Assembly: GCA_027005175.1 (NCBI GenBank)
Contig: JALTMC010000460.1
Span: 6,810-15,746, forward strand
DNA: 8,937 nucleotides
From: Myxococcales bacterium
GTDB lineage: Bacteria; Myxococcota_C; UBA6777
Direction of reading: 5' to 3'
Of this stretch, positions 1-7,094 are shown one piece after another. The notes beneath the pieces were generated by a model, which saw nothing but the letters and a program-made list of their open reading frames with translations, ran no database searches and had not been told where the DNA came from. The first letter of the stretch is position 1. Every line of letters begins with the position of its first letter. Both the position numbers and the translations under genes were made by a program.

Positions 1-458
1 GCAGGACGGCGAACAATCGCACGACCCATGGCGACGCGCTGTCGTTGACCACCACTCATCGCGCCGGGGCGGCGTTGAAGCAGATCGGTTAGCCCTAAGA
101 TGGAGGCAGCGTCTCTGACTCGGGACTCGATCTCATCTTTGGGAAGCTTTTGAAGAGTGAGTCCAAATGCCATATTTTCATAGACGGTCATATGAGGGTA
201 TAAGGCATAAGACTGAAAGACCATCGCGATATCTCGGTCCTTGGGAGCTACGTTGTTGACGTGGCGATCTCCAATGTAGATCGTACCCGATGTGATGTCT
301 TCCAACCCTGCGATCATTCGTAGAGTTGTGGACTTACCACAGCCAGAGGGACCAACCAGTACCACAAACTCTCGGTCCTGGATCGTTAAGGACACCTCAC
401 GCACCGCGATCACGTTGTCAAACCGCTTTTGTACCTGAACGAGGCGAACCTCGGCCAT
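1..458 (-). CDS. ABC transporter ATP-binding protein, MalK/UgpC type (partial, N-terminal 152 residues)
   Basis: This is the cytoplasmic ATPase subunit of an ABC importer, most like the MalK/UgpC group that powers uptake of sugars, glycerol-3-phosphate or similar solutes. The visible part has a Walker A loop GPSGCGKST (residues 36-44), a Q-loop [13 protein letters not shown] (80-92, Gln82) and the ABC signature [14 protein letters not shown] (134-147). The signature starts with Met where Leu is usual. The sequence stops at residue 152, so Walker B, the H-loop and the C-terminal regulatory (TOBE-like) domain that would separate MalK-type from other importers lie left of the window. The ATG start is well supported: GAGG sits 7 nt upstream on the minus strand (469-466). 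The gene is divergent from the PEGA gene. No permease or binding protein is visible, so the substrate cannot be named; stand-alone MsmK-like ATPases serving several transporters also exist. Confidence 0.95.
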   Translation of the reverse strand, partial: MAEVRLVQVQKRFDNVIAVREVSLTIQDREFVVLVGPSGCGKSTTLRMIAGLEDITSGTIYIGDRHVNNVAPKDRDIAMVFQSYALYPHMTVYENMAFGLTLQKLPKDEIESRVRDAASILGLTDLLQRRPGAMSGGQRQRVAMGRAIVRRP

Positions 459-789
459 GGCAAAACCTCATTTGGTTGGTGTTCTTTGTGGGAACAGGAA
501 TTGAAAATACCCGATAAAGAGAGACCTACTTTGTTGGGAGAAGGTCCTATCAAAGCCGCTTGTGTGTACCATAAGCCGAGCTTTTTTGCAAAGCTGTTAT
601 CCTTGCGTTTTAGTAATGGGAAACAGGTGTCGTTGTCTTTCTCATGGAGACTTGATCTCTCGGTCTGATTCAGGACTTGCAATCTTGGTCTTGTTTGGAT
701 AATTATTGGATCGATGATTGCTCTTGCTGCGTTGGAAGGGAGATGGAACTTTCTTCAAACTTCAGAAGATCATATACAAAGAGGCTGTA
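459..789. promoter_or_regulatory. Divergent intergenic region between the ABC ATPase and PEGA genes
   Basis: These 331 bases must hold the promoters for the leftward ATPase gene and the rightward PEGA/glycosyltransferase pair. I see no convincing gene, and the short open frames here lack ribosome binding sites and recognisable products. A weak promoter-like pair reading right, TTGCAA (677-682) and TAATTA (700-705) with 17 nt between, matches consensus poorly. AAAGAGG at 778-784 is the likely ribosome binding site for the GTG start at 790. A short perfect inverted repeat lies at 579-595 and is listed separately. Confidence 0.5.
579..595. repeat. Short inverted repeat AGCTTT-5 nt-AAAGCT
   Basis: A perfect 6-bp inverted repeat with a 5-nt loop (TTTGC) lies in the divergent intergenic region. 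It could be an operator half-site pair or be fortuitous; an arm of six bases is expected by chance fairly often. It is not placed like a terminator, because both flanking genes read away from it. Confidence 0.3.
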
Positions 790-2169
<1,380 letters not shown>

Positions 2170-2209
2170 TGTGTGCCTGCTCCTGACCTGACTCTTTCCT
2201 GCACCAAGG

Positions 2210-3754
2210 ATGGTGGAAGGGTCAAACGAGCAAGTCATGCGATATCTTATTCTCAACACTCTCTGGTTTACCGATCTTTTTATCATCGGTTTTCTGATCC
2301 TCTACAACTGCTTTCATCTTTTCTTTACGACACTCTCCTTTCTTGATGTTAAACTATGGATTGGTCGGAGTTTGTGGGAAGATCGAAGGCGTATTCACAA
2401 CTCTCCCTTTCTTCCAACCATCACCTTGTTGGTCCCTGCATACAACGAAGAAGTGACCATCGTAGAGAGCCTGCGTTCCCTGCTTCGTCTGGATTACCCC
2501 GACTTTGAAATCGTCATAACCAATGATGGTTCAAAAGATGAGACCGTCGCTGTTCTTGTTGAAGCCTTTGGTTTTCAGCGTTCTGAGATCGACTACTTCC
2601 CAAAGCTTCCCACGCAAACCGTTCGAGGTTTGTATGAAACCAAAGTTCCTGAGGGCTCTCTGGCCAAGAGGATGGTTCTCATTGACAAGGCCAATGGTGG
2701 CAAATCGGATGCTCTCAACGCGGCGATTAACGCAGCCAAAGGTGATTATGTTTGCAGTATGGACGCCGACTCTCTTCTTGTCCCGGATGCCTTAATTCAA
2801 CTGGTGATTCCAGTGCTCGAAAATGTAAACGAGACCGTGGCGGTAGGAGGACAGGTTGTGCCTTCCAATGGGTGCGATGTTGCGGGGGGGAAGCTGCTGA
2901 GGACAGGAATCCCCGACACCTGGATCGCACGCTTTCAACTTGTGGAATATATTCGCTCTTTCACCCAGGGGCGGACAGCGTTGAGCAAGATAAACTCCGT
3001 TTTGATCTTGTCGGGTGTGTGTGCCTTATTCCAACGTGACATGGTCCTTCGTATTGGTGGTTTTCTCACCACCCGGATGACGAACAAGATGGGCATTGAA
3101 TACTGTGGTGCCCATCAGGAAACGGTCTGCGAAGATATGGAAGTTGTTGTTCGAATGCATCGCTACATGCTCGACACGGGTATTAAAGGCCGTGTCGTCT
3201 TTCTGCCCGCTGCTATCGCTTGGACCGAAGTGCCCGAAGAATACATTAGTCTTGGAAAGCAGCGCGGTCGCTGGTATCGCGGCCTCTGGGAGAATGTGTT
3301 CCTTCACGGCTCCATTATGTTTCGACCCAAATACAAACAAATCGGCCTCTTCTCTATGCCTTACCAAGTTGTTTATGAAGCTCTGGGGCCTTTGCTGGAA
3401 GGATTCGGTTATATCCTACTTCCTGTGAGCTGGTTGGTTGGGATTCTCGATGGTTACTTCTTTGTCCTCTTTATGTGTACTTCTCTGTTCTTCAGCGTGA
3501 TGATCAGTACACTCTCTGTCTTGCTCGGTGTCTGGTCGGAAGGCCGCATGTCACGGGGCTCGTCTGTTGCGGAGTCCCTGCTTCCTTTTACACCCAAAGA
3601 GGTGGGACTCATGATCTGGTATGGCTTCCTCTCCAACTTCGGATACCGACAGTGGATCGTCTGGTACCAACTCAAAGGGTTCAAAGACTTTCTCGCAGGC
3701 AAAAAAAGTTGGGACAAGTTTGCTCGCAAAGGCTTCCAAAAAGCAGCGTCGTAA
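2210..3754 (+). CDS. Membrane glycosyltransferase family 2, BcsA/PgaC-like processive type
   Basis: Predicted inner-membrane glycosyltransferase that would polymerise or transfer sugar from a nucleotide-sugar donor on the cytoplasmic face, as in cellulose, poly-N-acetylglucosamine or hyaluronan synthases. A hydrophobic segment at about 20-45 precedes a GT-A domain starting ITLLVPAYNEE (71-81). It carries Asp106 in TNDGS, the metal-binding DAD (185-187), the catalytic-base region CEDMEVVVRMHR (307-318, Asp309) and the QRGRW motif (351-355) typical of processive GT2 enzymes. Hydrophobic segments at about 386-414, 415-442 and 466-487 form the C-terminal membrane part. No PilZ domain is visible, so direct c-di-GMP control through the protein is not indicated. 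All catalytic motifs are intact. The start is uncertain: ATG 2210 has AAGG directly against it, GTG 2213 would be better spaced, and ATG 2237 would remove nine residues. It follows the PEGA gene by 40 nt, probably as an operon. The polymer made cannot be read from sequence. Confidence 0.93.
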   Translation: MVEGSNEQVMRYLILNTLWFTDLFIIGFLILYNCFHLFFTTLSFLDVKLWIGRSLWEDRRRIHNSPFLPTITLLVPAYNEEVTIVESLRSLLRLDYPDFEIVITNDGSKDETVAVLVEAFGFQRSEIDYFPKLPTQTVRGLYETKVPEGSLAKRMVLIDKANGGKSDALNAAINAAKGDYVCSMDADSLLVPDALIQLVIPVLENVNETVAVGGQVVPSNGCDVAGGKLLRTGIPDTWIARFQLVEYIRSFTQGRTALSKINSVLILSGVCALFQRDMVLRIGGFLTTRMTNKMGIEYCGAHQETVCEDMEVVVRMHRYMLDTGIKGRVVFLPAAIAWTEVPEEYISLGKQRGRWYRGLWENVFLHGSIMFRPKYKQIGLFSMPYQVVYEALGPLLEGFGYILLPVSWLVGILDGYFFVLFMCTSLFFSVMISTLSVLLGVWSEGRMSRGSSVAESLLPFTPKEVGLMIWYGFLSNFGYRQWIVWYQLKGFKDFLAGKKSWDKFARKGFQKAAS

Positions 3755-3755
3755 C

Positions 3756-4847
3756 TCACAGCGAATCCACAGATACAAGCCATTCAAGGACGATGGGATA
3801 GACTTCGTGTGGAGCTTGTTTTCCGATCAGAATGTCACCATGCCCGTAGGGCAGAGTTCCGTTTTCAGGGGTGAGTAGTTGCCAGCGTTTTGGGCCGGTC
3901 CACTGTTCGTAGGCATAGCGTGCGCTGTGGGGTGGGGTGATGCCATCGGAAGCACCGACAAGAAAGAGTGCTGGGAATGTCTTGTCTTGCAGCCGTTGTT
4001 CGTAGATCAAGTCACCATCTTCGCGACAGAGTTTTTCCTTTCGGACCATCTGTGAAAATTGATACAACAGTCGGGGAGAGAGGTCGGCAAACATATAAAG
4101 ACAGACCTTTTGAATGACTTTTGGGTCACAGTGCTCCATTCGAACCATACGCTTGGCTGCCCAGCCAAACCAGTGAGATATCGGTGCAAAGGGTTGTAGT
4201 ATCCAGCTTGTTGGAATGGTGGGGAGCCATCGCAAGAGAAAGTCGAGGGTATATTCGGGGAAATCCTTGCGTTGAAAAAGGGACGGAGAAGCGATGGCAC
4301 TGAGTGAACGAATCGGTGGCTCTGAAAATTGTGAGGTTAGATCGCTTAACATCAGCACCAATCCTCCCATACTGTGACCGATCCAGTGGGCCTGCGGAGC
4401 TTTTGTTTGTGTCAGGACATAGTGTACAATGGCTGCAACATCGTGGTCGACCAGCATATCCATCGAAAAGTCTTGCCGAGAGGAGCCTGCGGGTGGCTTA
4501 ATGGTGGGGTCTTCCCCACTGCGAAGTGAAGCGACCCAACAGTCAAATCCCTGGGCCGAGAGATAACGTGCCAGCGATAAGTCGGACGCGAGATCAATAT
4601 TTAAATAGTTCACGCCCAAGCCGTGACATAAGATGATCGGGATAGCGTGTGCTGTACTTTTGGGGTTGGGGCTCCAACGGAACAAAGGCAACTTCCAGCC
4701 ATCTTTTGTGGTGATGGTATGGCTCTCATCCGGTTGATGCTCTCGGGGGAGCCTACGCTTCCAGTACCACGCCGACAGCCACCCCAAAAAAAACAAACAT
4801 AGACCCATCAAAGAGATAGACAAAAGAATCGACAGAGCCGTATGCAT
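3756..4847 (-). CDS. Membrane-anchored alpha/beta hydrolase (lipase/esterase-like)
   Basis: A 363-residue alpha/beta-fold serine hydrolase. Residues about 4-28 form a single hydrophobic helix followed by KRRLPRE, consistent with an N-terminal anchor. The oxyanion-hole motif is CHGLG (74-78). The nucleophile elbow is GHSMGG (157-162, Ser159), the acid is probably Asp301 in GASDGITPP, and the His is His336 in GHGD. The triad is therefore complete. The segment LARYLSAQGFDCWVASLRSG (92-111) resembles acid-lipase and PHA-synthase-like members of the superfamily, but the substrate cannot be named; lipid or other ester hydrolysis is the general expectation. The start has only a weak ribosome site and no better in-frame alternative before the hydrophobic helix. 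The gene converges on the glycosyltransferase with one base between stops, and diverges from the histidine kinase, so it is probably its own transcription unit. Confidence 0.87.
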   Translation of the reverse strand: MHTALSILLSISLMGLCLFFLGWLSAWYWKRRLPREHQPDESHTITTKDGWKLPLFRWSPNPKSTAHAIPIILCHGLGVNYLNIDLASDLSLARYLSAQGFDCWVASLRSGEDPTIKPPAGSSRQDFSMDMLVDHDVAAIVHYVLTQTKAPQAHWIGHSMGGLVLMLSDLTSQFSEPPIRSLSAIASPSLFQRKDFPEYTLDFLLRWLPTIPTSWILQPFAPISHWFGWAAKRMVRMEHCDPKVIQKVCLYMFADLSPRLLYQFSQMVRKEKLCREDGDLIYEQRLQDKTFPALFLVGASDGITPPHSARYAYEQWTGPKRWQLLTPENGTLPYGHGDILIGKQAPHEVYPIVLEWLVSVDSL

Positions 4848-4906
4848 TGTATCAAGACCATTATTAAAACGATTTTTGGAAGACGATTCGATATAAGTTG
4901 TTAAAT

Positions 4907-4935
4907 AGTGTATGGATTATGAGGTTTTTGCTCAA
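4907..4935 (-). promoter_or_regulatory. Possible sigma-70-like promoter for the hydrolase gene
   Basis: Read on the minus strand, TTGAGC (4935-4930) and TACACT (4912-4907) are separated by exactly 17 nt. Each matches four of six positions of the primary-sigma consensus, and a start point near 4900 would leave a leader of about 53 nt before the ATG at 4847. The match is moderate and found by eye, so it is a candidate only. Confidence 0.35.
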
Positions 4936-4940
4936 GTCCT

Positions 4941-4954
4941 GCCTTGTGGAAGGC
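4941..4954. repeat. Small inverted repeat in the divergent hydrolase/kinase region
   Basis: GCCTT and AAGGC flank a 4-nt loop (GTGG). It sits just upstream of the candidate hydrolase promoter, within the roughly 200-base divergent region (4848-5053) that must also contain the kinase promoter. On the plus strand TAGAAT at 4987-4992 could serve as a -10 element for the kinase, but I see no matching -35. The stem is too short to call a terminator or operator with confidence. Confidence 0.25.
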
Positions 4955-5053
4955 TCCGCAGCCCCCCAGCACCTTTCGGCTTAGGATAGAATAGAAGGGC
5001 CTTTACCATTTACGGCTTCAGTTGCCACCATTCTTCAACAAAAGAGATGCTTG

Positions 5054-6484
5054 ATGGTAGAAGAACAGAGTGTGCTCCCCAACATTGGCATTGTGACCCG
5101 AAAGCCTGCCTCTTGGCAAGGCTTGTTGGATACACTGCGCGAACATCACTACCCAACTCATTTGTTTGCACCCCAGGAACTTTTTGTTTGTCTCGATGAA
5201 CAGTATCCGGATCTGTTGTTGTTTGATGCCCGTGATGCAGATCCTCCAGCGGTAGAGACCTGTCGATTGATCCGCTCCAACAAGAGGTGGCAAGCCATTG
5301 ATGTGCTCGCGTTGAGTTTGCCAGAGGAACGCGATGCCTTGTACCAGGCGGGCTGTACCGTTGTCTTGACAGAGCAGGACCTGAATGGACCAACATTGTG
5401 GCGTGTCTTGGAGCGGATGTTGTTGTTGCGGGTTCGAGAAGATGAACTGGCACACAGTGAAGAAGCATCAAGCCAACAATCGGATGTGCTGCAAGAACAA
5501 CGCAAACAATATGCTCTCTTTGTGGGAACCTTGTCTCATGAAGTACGCACTCCTTTGGGGGTGATCGAGGGGTTTGTGATCAACCTATTGGATGGGTTGG
5601 AGGGAGACCTTTCGGAATTACAACGTCAGAGTCTGACGATCATTCATAAAAATATCTATCGATTAAAGCAGTACCTCGGTGACATCCTCGACCATAGTAA
5701 ACTGGAAGTGGACACCGCGAAGAACTCCTCCCGACTTCGCTCTCGTCAGGCTCCTCGGCGCGTCTTTCGACGGCGACTGCTCCCCATGTCGGAAGTTGTA
5801 GATGAGGTTGTGGAGCTGTTTCAAGAGAAGTTTCAACGCAAAGATGTTGCGTTGACTATCGTCATCGATGACAATCTGCCGAGACTTTGGATGGATCGCT
5901 CAAAGATCCGTCAGGTGCTGGTTAATTTGCTTTCCAATGCCTGCAAGTTCACGCCATCTCACGGCGATGTGACGGTCCGAATCGAAGCTCTTAGCAGTGA
6001 AAAGAAGATCTTGACGGAGGAGGGCTCAGATGGGACAGCTCGTCGGCTTGCCTACCTCCAAGTCTCTGTGGAAGATACAGGTGTTGGTATCGCAGCCGAT
6101 GACCTCTCTTCCTTGTTCTCCCAATTTGTGCGGGCTGAAGGAGCCGAACTTCAAGTCGATGGTTCCGGCTTGGGGCTCTCTATTTGCAAACAAATCGTAG
6201 AAGAGCATGGCGGGGAGATCTCTGTCGAAAGCGTGGTGCAAGAAGGTACAACAATACGGTTCTTCTTACCCATCGATCTTCGCCGACGACGACTGGGAAA
6301 AATGTTTGTCTTTTCAGAACAACAACAATTGCTCCAATGGGTTCGAGAATACAGAGATAACCTGGAAGAGATCGAGAGGCTCTCTTCTCCTGAAGAGATA
6401 AAGGATATGCTCTCTCGTGGATGTCTTGACCTCCTCCTCTTCGATTCCCCCGATGTCTCCGCTCTACTCAGAGAGCTAGAGTAA
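5054..6484 (+). CDS. Soluble sensor histidine kinase with degenerate N-terminal receiver-like domain and partial C-terminal one
   Basis: Cytoplasmic histidine kinase of 476 residues with no membrane segment. Residues about 10-125 look like a receiver fold: PDLLLFDARD places an Asp (residue 58) where the phosphoacceptor would sit. However, the usual N-terminal acidic pair is replaced by VTRKP and the conserved Lys near the end of the fold is missing, so normal phosphotransfer is doubtful. A HisKA dimerisation domain follows with LSHEVRTP (His162). The HATPase_c domain has the N-box NLLSNACKFT (291-300), G1 DTGVGIA (341-347) and G2 GSGLGLS (370-376). After about residue 412, roughly 65 residues resemble the first half of another receiver (see findings). 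A basic stretch (SRLRSRQAPRRVFRRR) links HisKA and HATPase_c. ATG 5054 follows AAAGAGA by 6 nt; TTG 5051 is an alternative one codon earlier. It is followed by a lone response regulator, its probable partner. The signal sensed is unknown. Confidence 0.95.
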   Translation: MVEEQSVLPNIGIVTRKPASWQGLLDTLREHHYPTHLFAPQELFVCLDEQYPDLLLFDARDADPPAVETCRLIRSNKRWQAIDVLALSLPEERDALYQAGCTVVLTEQDLNGPTLWRVLERMLLLRVREDELAHSEEASSQQSDVLQEQRKQYALFVGTLSHEVRTPLGVIEGFVINLLDGLEGDLSELQRQSLTIIHKNIYRLKQYLGDILDHSKLEVDTAKNSSRLRSRQAPRRVFRRRLLPMSEVVDEVVELFQEKFQRKDVALTIVIDDNLPRLWMDRSKIRQVLVNLLSNACKFTPSHGDVTVRIEALSSEKKILTEEGSDGTARRLAYLQVSVEDTGVGIAADDLSSLFSQFVRAEGAELQVDGSGLGLSICKQIVEEHGGEISVESVVQEGTTIRFFLPIDLRRRRLGKMFVFSEQQQLLQWVREYRDNLEEIERLSSPEEIKDMLSRGCLDLLLFDSPDVSALLRELE

Positions 6485-6510
6485 TGTGGACCGGTGCTCA
6501 TGTGGAGCCA

Positions 6511-6613
6511 GTGGTTGAGTGGTTGAGTGGTTGAGTCGATAGGAGTGGTTGAGTCGATAGGGAGATAGGGAGATAGGGAGATAGTGGAGATAGGGAGATA
6601 GTGGAGATGGTGG
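6511..6613 (+). repeat. Short tandem repeats between kinase and regulator genes (GTGGTTGA and AGATAGGG/AGATAGTGG units)
   Basis: Two interleaved short-unit families fill the intergenic space. GTGGTTGA occurs three times in tandem (6511-6534) and again at 6545-6552, with GTCGATAGGA/GTCGATAGGG spacers after the third and fourth copies. These pass into AGATAGGG (6563-6570, 6571-6578, 6588-6595) alternating with AGATAGTGG (6579-6587, 6596-6604) and AGATGGTGG (6605-6613). The mix of 8- and 9-base units would shift any reading frame, and stops occur in the rightward frames, so this looks non-coding. Expansion by slippage is the simplest origin. Confidence 0.9.
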
Positions 6614-6625
6614 TTGAATCGGTGA

Positions 6626-6665
6626 TTGATTTTGTTGTTGGTTGTGTGTTTGATTTTGTTATTGG
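6626..6665 (+). repeat. Imperfect 16-bp direct repeat TTGATTTTGTT(G/A)TTGG, 24-bp period
   Basis: Two copies, 6626-6641 and 6650-6665, differ at one base and lie immediately upstream of the response regulator's ribosome binding site (AGAAGGA, 6675-6681). Their spacing is a little over two helical turns, so a dimeric regulator site is conceivable. They may equally be an extension of the neighbouring slippage-prone repeats. Confidence 0.7.
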
Positions 6666-6688
6666 TCGTTGGTAGAGAAGGAAATACG

Positions 6689-7078
6689 ATGCGTCCCAAA
6701 CAGATCCTTGTGGTAGATGATACGCCTGATATCGTCCACTTTTTGGTGGTTCGATTGCGTTCGGAGGGGTTCGATACGATCACGGCATTCAATGGTTTTG
6801 ATGGTCTTGAGATCGTAAAACGAGAGAAGCCAGATTTGGTCATTTTGGATGTAATGATGCCTCAACTCAATGGGTTTCAGGTGTGTCGAAAGATGAAGGA
6901 GGATGAGGAACTTAAAGATATCCCTGTGATCTTTCTCACCGCAAAGGACCAGCCTTCCGATAAATTTTGGGGCGAAGAAGTGGGAGCTGCGGCCTATCTT
7001 ACGAAACCTGTCGATCCTAGAGTTGTCGCACAAAAGGTTCATGAGTTGATGGGAACGGAGACGGCAGCGAGGCAATAG
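6689..7078 (+). CDS. Stand-alone CheY-like response regulator receiver
   Basis: A 129-residue single-domain receiver with every catalytic residue: acidic pair Asp10-Asp11 in VVDDTPD, phosphoacceptor Asp54 in LVILDVMMP, Thr84 in FLTAKD and Lys106 in LTKPVDP. No DNA-binding or enzymatic output domain follows; the protein ends about ten residues after the last receiver helix. It therefore acts by protein-protein contact or as a phosphorelay intermediate. The overall sequence resembles receivers of the PhoB/PleD type more than chemotaxis CheY. ATG 6689 is chosen because AGAAGGA lies 7 nt upstream; the open frame continues upstream to TTG 6626 through the direct repeats, which would add 21 hydrophobic residues and is unlikely. 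It lies downstream of the histidine kinase across a 204-base repeat-containing gap, and 16 nt upstream of the Slt-like gene, so it is probably co-transcribed with the latter. Confidence 0.96.
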   Translation: MRPKQILVVDDTPDIVHFLVVRLRSEGFDTITAFNGFDGLEIVKREKPDLVILDVMMPQLNGFQVCRKMKEDEELKDIPVIFLTAKDQPSDKFWGEEVGAAAYLTKPVDPRVVAQKVHELMGTETAARQ

Positions 7079-7094
7079 GCCGATAGGGAAAAAG

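Noticed and set aside
32-37. CCATGG near the left edge as an alternative start for the ABC gene
   Set aside because: It is an internal Met codon inside the ABC signature region (residue 144) of the longer gene starting at 458.
677-705. Possible sigma-70 promoter TTGCAA-17-TAATTA for the PEGA gene
   Set aside because: Spacing is right but the -10 matches consensus poorly; not listed as its own feature.
5047-5053. ATG at 5047 as start of the kinase
   Set aside because: It is out of frame with the kinase domains and its frame yields no recognisable protein; ATG 5054 is in frame.
6511-6665. Repeats considered as a CRISPR array
   Set aside because: Units are 8-16 bases with no unique spacers of regular length, and no cas genes are nearby.
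6626-6688. Upstream TTG start for the response regulator giving a hydrophobic leader
   Set aside because: It would translate the direct repeats into a Leu/Val-rich stretch, has no ribosome site, and receivers normally start right before the first strand, as ATG 6689 does.
6151-6843. A 230-codon minus-strand open frame across the kinase end, tandem repeats and regulator start
   Set aside because: It is antisense to two well-supported genes, its product is low complexity where it crosses the repeats, and it has no recognisable domain. The repeats keep it open by composition.
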